Assembly: GCA_019057475.1 (NCBI GenBank)
Contig: DXJO01000046.1
Location: 91,908-155,907, forward strand
DNA: 64,000 bases
From: Candidatus Thorarchaeota archaeon
Lineage (GTDB): Archaea; Asgardarchaeota; Thorarchaeia; Thorarchaeales; Thorarchaeaceae
Reading direction: 5' to 3'
Made by a program: the position numbers and the translations under genes. Under the pieces are notes generated by a model. That model ran no database searches, was not told where the DNA came from, and saw only the letters and a list, made by a program, of their open reading frames with translations. Below, in pieces: positions 1 through 8,942 of this stretch (within the stretch, counting starts at the first letter, position 1; each line of letters opens with the position of its first letter).

Positions 1-378
1 CTAATTTCTGGAGTTCTTGTCGGTGCATCAATGAGAATGTTGGAGAATGACTACGACATGAATGGGCTTGTTGCCGCGCTCCTGCTTGTGGCACTCGCGT
101 TGATAATGCTGACTATTCTGGGAGTAACGCTGAGCATGGTTACATCCAACACTGTGATATCGATAGTGTCCTTACTCGTCCTATGGTACTCGATGACGAT
201 CTTCCTTCCTCTACTAGATCTTGAGTTCATGTCCCCGAGTAGTATGATAAACGAGCTACCAGACATCATTCAAGGCGTATGGAACGGAGAAGAATGGAAG
301 ATTGGGACCAGCTTTGCTGGTATTTCAATAATCGCAATGGCCCTATCTGTACTGTATTTCTCAACAAAGGATCTCTGA
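1..378 (+). CDS. ABC-2 type permease, C-terminal part (5' end outside window)
   Basis: The reading frame is open from base 1, so the gene begins before the window; 125 residues are visible. Three hydrophobic stretches are seen, at about residues 21-45, 47-65 and 103-120, and the protein ends in the short cytoplasmic tail FSTKDL. The segment LGVTLSMVTSN followed by a helix and a soluble loop rich in Pro/Asn is typical of the last membrane segments of ABC-2 export permeases. The ATPase partner is presumably upstream. The family assignment is inferred from this tail alone; it could be another polytopic membrane protein. Confidence 0.55.
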   Translation, partial: LISGVLVGASMRMLENDYDMNGLVAALLLVALALIMLTILGVTLSMVTSNTVISIVSLLVLWYSMTIFLPLLDLEFMSPSSMINELPDIIQGVWNGEEWKIGTSFAGISIIAMALSVLYFSTKDL

Positions 379-510
379 GTCTGTCATTGTGTGACATGGT
401 TTAGATACTCCCGAGGAAGCCAATGACATACATCGTACATTCCTTTTGCCCATAGCTTCGCTACTGTATTCACGAGAAGGAAACCTGAGTCAGAATATCG
501 CGGTAGGGGG

Positions 511-1167
511 TCAATCTTTTAGACCCACAACAAGTGCTGCAGTCCCTCTAATCTTCTTAGAACCACTTGGTTTCAGGCCCGCATTGGTCATGAACTCACC
601 TATATCATCAACGCTATGCTTGCACATGTGTGGATACCTCTTTCGTGCTTTCTCCTCATCCATCCCATGTGCCCCCATTACACGTACGAAGGCCTCTTCG
701 TTTCCAGACACGAAATCAAAGACCACACACACCCCAAATGGCTTCAGACTTTGAACTGCTTGAAGTATAATGGACTGTGAGTTATCAACCTCATGTAGAA
801 GGAAGCCAGAGAAAACCATGTCTACGGAATTGGGTTCTAATACCATTGCGTCTGTGTTGAAATCGTGCTGCGTTAGGATGTAGTTGTCAGATGAGAGAAC
901 ACAGGAGAGGAACTCATCCGCTTGTTTCAGCATGCTCTCGCTCTCATCCAGTCCATACACTTTCTTCGTTTGGAGCTTTGACACTGTATCCACGAGAAAG
1001 AGACCCGGACCGGGCCCGAACTCTGCTACGACCTCGCGTGGTTCAGCCCCGATAAGCTCAAGCAGGGCATTCCAAAACGCCTCAGGGTATCTCTTATTGT
1101 AGGATTGCACCATGCCCTGTACGCGCTCCGGGTCTTGCCAATTGGCCTTTCCCAGGTGCTCTACCAC
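511..1167 (-). CDS. Class I SAM-dependent methyltransferase
   Basis: A 218-aa Rossmann-fold methyltransferase. Motif I is VAEFGPGPG near residue 50, the acidic residue closing strand 2 lies in VYGLDESESML, and motif IV-like DMVFSGFLLHEV follows at about residue 115. The substrate is unknown; the layout fits small-molecule methyltransferases of the UbiE/COQ5 type. It starts at GTG and shares one base with the stop codon of the upstream thioredoxin-like gene, so the two are translationally coupled and probably act together. No alternative start looks better because the coupling fixes this one. Confidence 0.85.
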   Translation of the reverse strand: MVEHLGKANWQDPERVQGMVQSYNKRYPEAFWNALLELIGAEPREVVAEFGPGPGLFLVDTVSKLQTKKVYGLDESESMLKQADEFLSCVLSSDNYILTQHDFNTDAMVLEPNSVDMVFSGFLLHEVDNSQSIILQAVQSLKPFGVCVVFDFVSGNEEAFVRVMGAHGMDEEKARKRYPHMCKHSVDDIGEFMTNAGLKPSGSKKIRGTAALVVGLKD

Positions 1168-1715
1168 TAATGACGCCCCAACACATAGTCCGCTCTCATA
1201 AGCAGGGTCATGAACTCACTCAAACTCTGCCGGAGAATCTCGGGATCGCTGTAGAGCTTCTTTAGCTCAACGCTTCGCTCCTCAAGCGAAGAGTCAGTCA
1301 TCTCATTCATTATCTTGTACGCGGCTGAGGGCCTCTCAGTCCATCTCAGCAACTCATGATGGTCTGAGCTGAGAAATAGAACAACTGGAGTCTTCTTCTT
1401 CCCGTTAACCTTAAGGGCTTCATGGAAGTGTCCATTCTTATCACTGTCTAGAATGCGCAGCCCAACGTTGGGCGATAGTGATGCCATCCGCGCTAGAACA
1501 GGCAGGTTACCGGCGGTGTCATTGCATCGATCTGTGCCAAAGACCAAGATGTCCACTTGATTCTGGATACCACTGAGGGCTTCGGTCTCCTCCTCGCTGA
1601 CCATAAGATCAACGTATCTTGCCTTCATTAGCTCCACATTCTCACGTGCTGACCTGAGAAAGGCTTTGTACTCTACTGCGTCGTTCCACTCTACAATCTC
1701 TGGCATGTATATCAC
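1167..1715 (-). CDS. Thioredoxin-like protein with incomplete active site
   Basis: A 182-aa protein with a thioredoxin-fold signature: strand ILVFG, then the active-site position CNDT (Cys64), then a helix NLPVLARMA, and the cis-Pro motif TPVV around residue 109. It resembles the Thioredoxin_9 family, which usually carries WCxDC or CxxC. Here the second cysteine is replaced by threonine, so a normal dithiol cycle is unlikely; a monothiol, glutaredoxin-like or bacilliredoxin-like role is possible. It is the first gene of a two-gene unit with the overlapping methyltransferase. The start could also be the internal ATG four codons in. Confidence 0.75.
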   Translation of the reverse strand: MIYMPEIVEWNDAVEYKAFLRSARENVELMKARYVDLMVSEEETEALSGIQNQVDILVFGTDRCNDTAGNLPVLARMASLSPNVGLRILDSDKNGHFHEALKVNGKKKTPVVLFLSSDHHELLRWTERPSAAYKIMNEMTDSSLEERSVELKKLYSDPEILRQSLSEFMTLLMRADYVLGRH

Positions 1716-1848
1716 ATCAGGCTCCGAGAGAGAATTCTGCCGGTTCCACCGACTGGTATCTAATTGGTTGGATTGAATAAAAGGCTATCCTGAGGGGCAA
1801 TATTGTAATATCGGACCGCAAACAGTCAGCGAACGTGGTCAGACGATA

Positions 1849-2529
1849 ATGACTGTGGCAGAAGAGGTTTTGGAGGAATTACGGAAACTAGGCAATCCTG
1901 AGCAAGCAGAAGCAGTTGCCAGATACATGAAGGCTTCTTCACTCAGATTCTTTGGAGTAAGACTTCCGCTCATACAGAAGACCGTGATGAGATTCACAAA
2001 GGGGCTTGCGACAGAGGAGCTAGTACCCCTTATGAATGGACTCTGGAAGCAGACCATCTTCGAGTCACGAGTTGCAGCAATACGAGTTCTGGAGAGGTAT
2101 GCGAAAATGGGAGATGTGTTCATTGCACTCGATGCTGCATCTCGATGGATAGATGATGTTGATACGTGGGGTCTCATGGACCCGTTGGGAACATTGTGCG
2201 TAGGCACTCTTCTGCTGAGAAACCGTGATATCGAAAAGACCCTAACGGAGTGGAGCATGAGTGAAAACTTCTGGCGACGTCGAGCCAGTATTTTGCCCTA
2301 TCTTCATCTCTCTAAGAAATCAGTATACAAGGCGGAATACACAGAGAGAATCTTGCAGGCAATTCGGCCGCATATTTCGGACAAGGAGTTTTTTGTAGGA
2401 AAGGCTGCCGCCTGGGTTCTGCGTGAGCTTAGTAAGCGAGAACCAGAGGTTGTGAAAGCGTTCATAGATCAGCATCGCGATGTGATGACACGCCTAGTCA
2501 TCCGAGAGGCCAGCAAGAAACTGAAGTAG
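1849..2529 (+). CDS. DNA alkylation repair protein, AlkD-like HEAT-repeat glycosylase
   Basis: A 226-aa all-helical protein with the AlkC/AlkD layout of degenerate HEAT repeats. AlkD excises positively charged alkylated bases such as 3-methyladenine and 7-methylguanine. The residues that grip the lesion in AlkD have plausible counterparts: Trp107 and Asp111 in DTWGLMD, the Arg cluster at 143-145 in FWRRRAS, and a late Trp in AAAWVLREL. Length is normal for the family. The gene stands alone with an upstream intergenic region of about 130 bases. A close non-catalytic relative cannot be excluded by eye. Confidence 0.9.
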   Translation: MTVAEEVLEELRKLGNPEQAEAVARYMKASSLRFFGVRLPLIQKTVMRFTKGLATEELVPLMNGLWKQTIFESRVAAIRVLERYAKMGDVFIALDAASRWIDDVDTWGLMDPLGTLCVGTLLLRNRDIEKTLTEWSMSENFWRRRASILPYLHLSKKSVYKAEYTERILQAIRPHISDKEFFVGKAAAWVLRELSKREPEVVKAFIDQHRDVMTRLVIREASKKLK

Positions 2530-2607
2530 TGCGTAGAAAACGGGCTCGATTGCTGGTTTGCGTTAATCCGTCAGCTCATAAGCTAGATTGACGCGAAGGC
2601 AGATGCC

Positions 2608-2961
2608 ATGACCGAGAAGATGATGTCATATTGTGGTCTCATCTGCACCAGTTGCGGAGCATACATCGCAAAGCGTACGAATGACGATGACCTGCGTGTG
2701 AAGACAGCGAAACGTTGGTCCTCGCCCGAATGGACTGTTAAGCCCGAAGAGATCAACTGTGATGGCTGCAAGTCGGACAGCGACGAACTCTTCAAGCATT
2801 GTTACGAGTGTGGCGTTCGAGCTTGCGCACGCGAACGAAACGTGGAAACATGCGCCCACTGCAGCGATTACATCTGTGATAAACTTGAGAAGTTGTTAGC
2901 ATTCATAGGGGAAGAGGCAAAGAAGGGTCTCGAAGAGGTGCAGATGTCACTTCAAACATAG
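2608..2961 (+). CDS. DUF3795 cysteine-rich protein
   Basis: A 117-aa protein that opens with MSYCGLICTSCGAYIAK, the hallmark start of DUF3795 proteins. It contains at least ten cysteines in pairs (CGLICTSC, CDGC, CYECGVRAC, CAHC, YIC), which suggests metal or iron-sulfur binding. The family is widespread in anaerobic archaea and bacteria and has no established function. The N-terminal Met-Met region leaves a choice of two starts (bases 2608 and 2620). It stands alone between the glycosylase and the DUF763 gene. Confidence 0.85.
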   Translation: MTEKMMSYCGLICTSCGAYIAKRTNDDDLRVKTAKRWSSPEWTVKPEEINCDGCKSDSDELFKHCYECGVRACARERNVETCAHCSDYICDKLEKLLAFIGEEAKKGLEEVQMSLQT

Positions 2962-3029
2962 AGAGGACACCAGCATTAGTTTCAGGTATCTGTCATGCTT
3001 ATCTAAGCAAGAGCCTACACATACATTGG

Positions 3030-4187
3030 GTGTATGTGGCTTTGAAGCGAGCAGGTATTGCACAACTCAAACTACATCCGGGGAAGGCACCCCACTGGCT
3101 CGTTAAGCGCATGATGCCAATGGCTGGCGCGCTGTGTGAGTTCATTGTGGATGAATACGGTTCCAAGGAGTTGCTGAGAAGGCTCGCTGATCCTGTGTAT
3201 TTCCAAGCCCTCGCAAACGTCCTCGGCTATGACTGGGATTCATCTGGTTCTACAACGGTGACATGTGGAGTGCTCAGGTCTGTGCTAAACTTCGACCAGC
3301 ACAATGTGGTCGGAGCTGGAGGTAAGGGACTTATTTCTAGGAAGACTCCCGAGCAGCTCAAGGCACTGGAAGACTATGGACTTGACGGAACCAAACTCGC
3401 TAACATAAGCAAGGCTGTAGCCAAAGTGGACAATGCAGCTGTTCAAGATGGCTACCAGCTCTATCAACATCTGTTCTTTGTGGATGCTGAAGAGAACTGG
3501 ACAGTGGTTCAACAGGGCATGGACAACAGTACTAGTGATGCAAGACGCTATCACTGGACCTCAGAGGAAACATCCAGTTTCATTGAAGAACCCCACACGG
3601 GCATGATTTCGGGACAAGTGAAGCCATCCACCCTAGATATGACCTCTAAAAAGTCAGATGAATGCAGGAAGACATCAGTCGACGTTGTGAAGGAAGAACC
3701 ACTACGCATCAGAAGACTCTTCCATGATCTCAAGCCGTACGGTGAGAGCTCTCTGATACCATGGCTGGAAGAAGATGGATCAACAGGAAGCCTCCCCGCC
3801 TACAAGGTCATCCCGCATCGAATGAACTGGAATGCAGTGCGCAGGGCATATCAGACTCAACCCTCAAACTATGAAGAACTTCTCTTCATGAATGGCATGG
3901 GACCTGCAACCATCAGAGGCCTAGCCCTCATTTCAGAGATGATCTTTGGCTCTGAGCCTTCTTGGGCAGACCCAGTGCGGATGACTTTCGCTTTTGGAGG
4001 AAAGGATGGAGTGCCCTTTCCCGTGCCGCGCAAGGATTACGACGATGCGATAGTCTTCATGGAGCAAGCTCTCAACGATGCCAAGATGGGCAGGCGAGAC
4101 AAGGTTGTAGGACTCAAGCGACTGAGGAAATTCGCCCCGCCAATCCTTCGGTCAACACGGGAGATAGAACAACAGGCCCTTGCGTGA
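3030..4187 (+). CDS. DUF763 family protein
   Basis: A 385-aa protein with the DUF763 signature near the N terminus: RAGIAQLKLHPGKAPHWL, followed by an ADPVYFQALANVLGYDW region and a C-terminal segment that resembles a helix-hairpin-helix (ELLFMNGMGPATIRGLALIS). The family is common in thermophilic and anaerobic archaea and bacteria; the HhH-like part suggests nucleic-acid binding, but its biochemical role is not established. GTG start, chosen because homologous proteins begin just before this signature. Length is full for the family. Confidence 0.85.
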   Translation: MYVALKRAGIAQLKLHPGKAPHWLVKRMMPMAGALCEFIVDEYGSKELLRRLADPVYFQALANVLGYDWDSSGSTTVTCGVLRSVLNFDQHNVVGAGGKGLISRKTPEQLKALEDYGLDGTKLANISKAVAKVDNAAVQDGYQLYQHLFFVDAEENWTVVQQGMDNSTSDARRYHWTSEETSSFIEEPHTGMISGQVKPSTLDMTSKKSDECRKTSVDVVKEEPLRIRRLFHDLKPYGESSLIPWLEEDGSTGSLPAYKVIPHRMNWNAVRRAYQTQPSNYEELLFMNGMGPATIRGLALISEMIFGSEPSWADPVRMTFAFGGKDGVPFPVPRKDYDDAIVFMEQALNDAKMGRRDKVVGLKRLRKFAPPILRSTREIEQQALA

Positions 4188-4233
4188 GAATGATACCGAA
4201 GAGTACTTTTGAAGGGCCATACGGAACAAGGTT

Positions 4234-5031
4234 ATGCTTGAGTTGGAGCCCTTTGATGACGTAGTCACTGGCATCAAGACCGCTACGGCTCAGGGTGGGA
4301 AGGCCATAATGTGGGCTTACTCCTACAGAGTTGACAACGTCTTCTTCGATGCTGGATGTGCAAACGCAAAGGAGGAACTGCGCTCACATATCAAAGGAAT
4401 AGAACGACTTCTTGTTACACACTCGCACGAGGATCATGTTGGCGGATGTTCAGTCTTCGGCCCGGATACTCCGATTCTTGCTCCAGACCTCACCATCCCG
4501 GTGCTGAAGAGTCCGCCCAACCTCAACGAGTTCTTTCAATACGTATGGGGTCAACCCGAACCTATCGAAGATGTCGAGTTGATGTCTTCACAATTCTCGG
4601 TAGGTGATCTGGACTTCGAGGTCATCCCCCTCCCAGGACATAGTCAGGACATGGTTGGATTCTATGAGGTTCATAATCGGTGGTTCTTCTCAGCGGATGG
4701 AGTCCCACTGCCCTCCAAGAAACGCCTTGCTATGGATGACGAGAATGTCCCGCAGGCAATTGCAACAATGGAGCGAATCCTCGAACTCGACGTGGATGTT
4801 CTCTTCGACTTCCACAGGGGTCCGATTCGTAACCCGCAACAGTATATCCAGACAAGGATTGACTTTTTGAAAGGGGTTCAGAATCAGGTACGGGATCTTC
4901 ACCAAGAGGGAAAGACCATTGAAGAGATACAATCCATCCTGAACTTCGAACCTCCATGGTATATGGACCTAACTGAAGGGAGATTCGGTATCGACTATCT
5001 CATCAGGTCACTTATCTTCGACCAGCCATGA
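4234..5031 (+). CDS. MBL-fold metallo-hydrolase
   Basis: A 265-aa metallo-beta-lactamase-fold hydrolase. The metal-binding THSHEDH motif gives His63, His65, Asp67 and His68; His136 in LPGHSQD and the bridging Asp155 in FSADG complete the dinuclear site, and DFHRGPI near residue 190 supplies the last His. The C-terminal helical part (QTRIDFLKGVQNQVRDL) resembles the winged or helical extension seen in LACTB2/glyoxalase II relatives. Substrate is not predictable. It follows DUF763 by 46 bases in the same direction and may be co-transcribed. Confidence 0.9.
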   Translation: MLELEPFDDVVTGIKTATAQGGKAIMWAYSYRVDNVFFDAGCANAKEELRSHIKGIERLLVTHSHEDHVGGCSVFGPDTPILAPDLTIPVLKSPPNLNEFFQYVWGQPEPIEDVELMSSQFSVGDLDFEVIPLPGHSQDMVGFYEVHNRWFFSADGVPLPSKKRLAMDDENVPQAIATMERILELDVDVLFDFHRGPIRNPQQYIQTRIDFLKGVQNQVRDLHQEGKTIEEIQSILNFEPPWYMDLTEGRFGIDYLIRSLIFDQP

Positions 5032-5143
5032 ACCTAGTTGCTGGCCGTTTCAACGTTTATGAGTTGTATCGTCTAACGTATGAATGCATCTCGTTAAGTT
5101 ATGCAGGAAGTTTGATGAGATGAAACCAGATTCTCTACTAGCT

Positions 5144-5398
5144 TCAACTCTTCTTTTTCTTGTCGTAGGCTTCCCATGAATCGGCCGCTGAGGCTGCTCC
5201 CTTTGATCTCAGTTCCGCGAGAACGTACTCTCGAATCTCTGAACTCTTCATTGTTGCTTCTGAGCGTTCAGAGAGCGAACTTGCAATCTCGCGTGCAACC
5301 TCGTAGGGAGCACCGCACTTGACAGCACTCACAACAACCTTCTCAGACATGTATATCTCGGTTGATCCATCTCTCTTTTTGATTTCCATAAGTCCCAT
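5144..5398 (-). CDS. Stand-alone ATP-cone domain protein
   Basis: An 84-aa protein matching an ATP-cone: MEIKKRDGSTEIY, then VVVSAVKCGAP and IASSLSE. ATP-cones bind ATP/dATP in NrdR and ribonucleotide reductases; here the domain stands alone with a Lys-rich tail. The open frame runs on upstream into the TPR gene, but the conserved fold starts here; ATG at 5398 or 5389 is possible. A free ATP-cone is usually a small nucleotide-sensing regulator, which is inference in this case. Confidence 0.75.
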   Translation of the reverse strand: MGLMEIKKRDGSTEIYMSEKVVVSAVKCGAPYEVAREIASSLSERSEATMKSSEIREYVLAELRSKGAASAADSWEAYDKKKKS

Positions 5399-5540
5399 CT
5401 TCTTGAGTAGAAATTGATGAAATAAGACTCGTCCAATACATACCAAAGTTCTCAGATAAACAATTGGACACCTATTGCAGGAGTCAAAATGTGACAAAAC
5501 TGCCGAAGAAACCGATGATTTTGCAATAAGGGACTGATCC

Positions 5541-6704
5541 TCATCGAGAGCCTTTTCGTTTCTTCCGTCGTGCCTCAAGTCGGTCGTCAAATCGTCGAGT
5601 AGACTTCTCTTTCTCTCTCTGAGCCTTTGCCGCCTTCTTCTGGCGCGCGCAGTTGATTCTGGCCGCCCGTCCGAGATTCCTGACCCGCTCGACCTCTTTG
5701 TCGTTGCCCCGCTTCCGGTACAGCTTGCGAGCGCGATCCCACGCCTCGAAAGCGGAACAGAAGTCATCAAGACGCGCATATGTTACGGCTTGTGCATCGA
5801 AGATATCAGGATCTCTCTTTGAGAGTGCTGTGACTCGGTTCCACGCAGCGGAGGCTTCATTCCACTCCTCCAGTTCCATGCTGGTGAAACCGAGGTTACG
5901 CCATGCGGACAGATGGTCCTTCTTTCTTATCGTGGCTCTCTTGAAATGCTTTATCGCATCGCGTGGATTGCCCGACCTGTACGAAACCATTCCCAATGTG
6001 TTCTCTATTGAGGCATCATGCGGGTCTATCTCTGCCGCCTTCTTTAGCGCCTTCACTGCTGACTTGTATTTCCCGGCGCGGAGGTTCACATCCCCAAGTA
6101 TTTTCCAAGCCTGGATGTCGTCAGGCGCCAGCTTCGTCGCATCCTGCACCGACTTGGTCGCCTCTTTCCACTTCTCCATCATTGAGAGGGCAATAGCGCG
6201 ATGAATGAGAGCAGGCACAAGATTCGGGTCCAGTTGTAGAGCCTTGTCGTAGTTACTGACAGCAAAACCGAATTGGCCCTCCTCAAGAGTTATGTCGCCC
6301 ATTCGCATCCATATACGCCACTCTTTGGGGTTTAGTTTCACGAGCGCCCTGTAACAAGCCAGCTCCTCGTTTGTTCTCCCCAAGGCCCGGAGAGCAGAGG
6401 CCTTGTCATATAGAGCCATACCATTTTTCGGCTCAATCCTCAATGCACGATCAAGGGACTTCAGTGCCTCGTGTGCCTTGTCAGGGCCCAAAGCCAACAA
6501 TACGCGGCCTCTGTTAACATGTGCCTCTGTCAGATCAGGATTCAAGCGAATGGCTCGATCAAGACTCCGAAGAGCGTCTCCGAATGACTCCATCTTTGCT
6601 AGAAGGACTCCCTTACTGTTCCAAGCTGATGCATCGTCTGGATTCGCCTCTAGATGTGCATCTACTGCTCGGAGAGACTCTTCAAACGAAGGCATAGGAA
6701 CCAT
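5541..6704 (-). CDS. TPR-repeat protein
   Basis: About 387 residues made almost entirely of tetratricopeptide repeats, for example SAWNSKGVLLAKMESFGDAL, AHVNRGRVLLALG and AWKILGDVNLRAGKYKSAV, about nine in all. The last 45 residues are strongly basic (KKAAKAQREKEK, RRKKRKGSR), suggesting an RNA, DNA or acidic partner. TPRs are protein-interaction scaffolds; no partner is evident nearby. I start at ATG 6704; a GTG 18 bases upstream (6722) keeps the frame and cannot be excluded. No signal peptide, so cytoplasmic. Confidence 0.85.
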   Translation of the reverse strand: MVPMPSFEESLRAVDAHLEANPDDASAWNSKGVLLAKMESFGDALRSLDRAIRLNPDLTEAHVNRGRVLLALGPDKAHEALKSLDRALRIEPKNGMALYDKASALRALGRTNEELACYRALVKLNPKEWRIWMRMGDITLEEGQFGFAVSNYDKALQLDPNLVPALIHRAIALSMMEKWKEATKSVQDATKLAPDDIQAWKILGDVNLRAGKYKSAVKALKKAAEIDPHDASIENTLGMVSYRSGNPRDAIKHFKRATIRKKDHLSAWRNLGFTSMELEEWNEASAAWNRVTALSKRDPDIFDAQAVTYARLDDFCSAFEAWDRARKLYRKRGNDKEVERVRNLGRAARINCARQKKAAKAQREKEKSTRRFDDRLEARRKKRKGSR

Positions 6705-6795
6705 GATAGATTCTAGGTGCACGCAGAAAAAGGTTCAGCTGATGACCTGGCTTTCACCCATAACGATAAAGGTGTGTAACCGACCTGCGTCAACC

Positions 6796-7542
6796 ATGAA
6801 GCCAGACCGGCTTGTGACAGGTTTCCTATTGTTTGTAATCACACTTGCTGCAGTTGCACCCATATCAGCACAGCAAAATCATACATTGGAATGGGGTGTG
6901 GAAGTCGGAGAGGAGTTCACTTACGTACTGCAAAGGAAACTGGTTGATGCCGCATGGGAGCAAAATATGAATAATCTGATTCCGTTTCTCGCCTATCTTG
7001 ACGAAGGACAGAAAATACTCGCATCCGTTGAGGAGCTCTACGGGATACCAACGGAGATTGACTCAAGTAATCTTCCCACATCTAGTTGGACCTTGGTCAG
7101 AGAGAACGATTCAGACATCATCTCCGATGGCATCAGTGGGTTTGCATTCCCGATTGGGGACTGGGATGTCCTTGGTGAAGCATTCAATGTAACCGGAATT
7201 GCAGGAATGACCCTGATTGACACTGACGAGGAATGGGGAACAATCCTGTCAGGCCCCTTAGAGGGAAGCTCGTATACTGAGATATACCATGAGCAGAGAT
7301 ACGAGAAGGAGAATGGCACTCAAGTATATCTGCGTTGGACAATCAGCTATGCAGGTAACAGAGTAGTTGATGTCGTCTTCGCCCAGTGGCATCCGGGCAT
7401 GCCAACAGTCCTTCCGGCAGAGCTGGAGATAACAACAATTCTTCTTGCTGGACTCGGAGTTGCGATTGCTATCATTGTGGGAGTACTCGCTTACAAGAGA
7501 GTCAAGAGTCGGAAGTCCCTGATGCAGAAACTCGGCGAGTAG
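6796..7542 (+). CDS. Secreted or surface protein with C-terminal membrane anchor
   Basis: A 248-aa protein of unknown function. An N-terminal signal peptide (RLVTGFLLFVITLAAVAPISA) and a C-terminal membrane helix (about residues 216-238) followed by the basic tail YKRVKSRK put the body outside the cell, anchored by its C terminus. The body is acidic with Trp/Tyr-rich beta-type strands and no catalytic motif I recognise. I start at ATG 6796 because the signal peptide begins there; the longer open frame upstream is antisense to the TPR gene. It is followed 68 bases later by the chagasin-like gene. Confidence 0.75.
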   Translation: MKPDRLVTGFLLFVITLAAVAPISAQQNHTLEWGVEVGEEFTYVLQRKLVDAAWEQNMNNLIPFLAYLDEGQKILASVEELYGIPTEIDSSNLPTSSWTLVRENDSDIISDGISGFAFPIGDWDVLGEAFNVTGIAGMTLIDTDEEWGTILSGPLEGSSYTEIYHEQRYEKENGTQVYLRWTISYAGNRVVDVVFAQWHPGMPTVLPAELEITTILLAGLGVAIAIIVGVLAYKRVKSRKSLMQKLGE

Positions 7543-7610
7543 GCTGGCTGTCAGATTGCTGTTCTGTAAAGCGTTAAATGCATAGTTATCTTCCTTAGGG
7601 GATAATCTCG

Positions 7611-7964
7611 GTGATTGTCGTGAAACCAGAGTCCGAAGAAATCAGGAGAGTAAAATGTAGAGGTGACGACAGCGTCACCAGTTTCAGTGTGGGCGAAGAG
7701 TTCCGCTATAAGTTTCATCGACACGGGTCGGTTGGTGAAGACGCCACATTTAAGATAGAAAACACCGGAATCATATCACACGAGAGAACTGAAACAGAGT
7801 ACCTGCACCCTGAGAAGATGAAACCAGGGATGACCGGAGGGGACGCTGAGAGGGGGATGTGGTACTTTAAGGCAATCGCGCCGGGTGATACTACTCTAAC
7901 GATTCTTGAGGTGTTCCGTGGGGAAACAGAGAGCCGTTGCGTTATGAAATTGGAAGTTGAGTGA
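7611..7964 (+). CDS. Chagasin-like cysteine protease inhibitor (I42 family-like)
   Basis: A 117-aa protein. The C-terminal half has the pattern of chagasin inhibitors: a Gly-rich loop GMTGGDAERGMWYF, the strand KAIAPGDTTLTI, and a R-rich strand VFRGETESR. The first inhibitory loop, normally NPTTGY, would be around ENTGIISHE and is poorly conserved. I42 inhibitors block C1 papain-like proteases. No signal peptide is visible, so a cytoplasmic target is implied. GTG start. An alternative is an unrelated Ig-like beta sandwich with the same topology. Confidence 0.55.
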   Translation: MIVVKPESEEIRRVKCRGDDSVTSFSVGEEFRYKFHRHGSVGEDATFKIENTGIISHERTETEYLHPEKMKPGMTGGDAERGMWYFKAIAPGDTTLTILEVFRGETESRCVMKLEVE

Positions 7965-7983
7965 AACCACTCTGCCATATTCA

Positions 7984-8751
7984 TCATGTGGATTTGCTGC
8001 CCCAGATGAAAGTGTATCCCGGTGCGTATTCCAGACGATCTCCTGCAGCGTACGCAGCTCGCAGTTCCTTCAGCCCTTCTTGATAATCTGCCTCGCTGAT
8101 TTTGTGAAGCATCGAGTATCCTTTCTTCTCAACCGTTTCCAAGTACTCATCTCCAAGAGGAATTCGTGCGAAGGTGAACGGCTTCGAGCGAACATTGGTG
8201 AAACCAGCCGCTCGTAGGTGTTTCTTAGCCACCTCAATATCCGGGTACCTGCCCTTGTCGATCTTAGCTGTAACAGGGAAGAATCGCGTGGTCATACGGT
8301 GGTCTATCTGTTCGTGAGATTGTGTGGCAATGCAGAATTCACCACTTGCTCGCAACACACGAAATGTTTCGTTTATCATCGGAGGAACGTCTGCCAAGTG
8401 ATGAAGCACCTCTGTCATAAATACCAAATCAAAGGTCACGTTTCCGAACGGTAGATGGTTGGCTGAAGCATAAGCGAGATGGATCTCAGACGCTTTCTTT
8501 TTGGCCTCATGCAGCATGCCGGATGAGAGATCAATCCCCACTACTCGAGCGTGAGTAGTCCGAGAAACAAGGAGCGTGTTGTTCGCTGTGCCACATCCGA
8601 TATCCAGGATAATCGAGTTCCGGCCTAGGGGGACTTCACGCAGTATCTGGTGCATCATCTTTGGGTCGCTGGTTCGAACCTGATCGTAGACCTTGGCTAC
8701 CTTGTCATAATCGACATTCTTGGTTCCAGTGAGGTCTGTTCTTCGTGACAT
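7984..8751 (-). CDS. Class I SAM-dependent methyltransferase (UbiE-like)
   Basis: A 255-aa methyltransferase. Motif I is IILDIGCGTANN, the strand-2 acidic residue lies in VVGIDLSSGML, and post-motifs ANHLPFGNVTFDLVF and FRVLRASGEF fit the Methyltransf_11/UbiE pattern. Substrate is unknown. It converges with the chagasin-like gene (19-base gap) and is divergent from the acyl-CoA dehydrogenase, leaving a 190-base region at 8752-8942 that must hold both promoters. Confidence 0.9.
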   Translation of the reverse strand: MSRRTDLTGTKNVDYDKVAKVYDQVRTSDPKMMHQILREVPLGRNSIILDIGCGTANNTLLVSRTTHARVVGIDLSSGMLHEAKKKASEIHLAYASANHLPFGNVTFDLVFMTEVLHHLADVPPMINETFRVLRASGEFCIATQSHEQIDHRMTTRFFPVTAKIDKGRYPDIEVAKKHLRAAGFTNVRSKPFTFARIPLGDEYLETVEKKGYSMLHKISEADYQEGLKELRAAYAAGDRLEYAPGYTFIWGSKST

Positions 8752-8942
8752 ACTGCACTACAGCTCCATGAATGGCTCGGATTTGCAGAGGCCTCAATCC
8801 TACATATTACATCTTGTGGCGGATGAACAATCGGAATATCTGACGAGCGGCAGCGCATTCCTAACCATGCGAAGTACCTATAAGCAACTCCCATTCCAGA
8901 CCGGCCAGCTAAGCATGATACAACATGCAGAGGTAGTTCAAG

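Noticed and set aside
6403..6795. Longer N terminus for the surface protein at 6796.
   Set aside because: It is antisense to the TPR gene and would bury the signal peptide.
8660..8700. GGTTCGAACC considered as a tRNA T-loop.
   Set aside because: It is within the methyltransferase coding sequence and has no cloverleaf partners.
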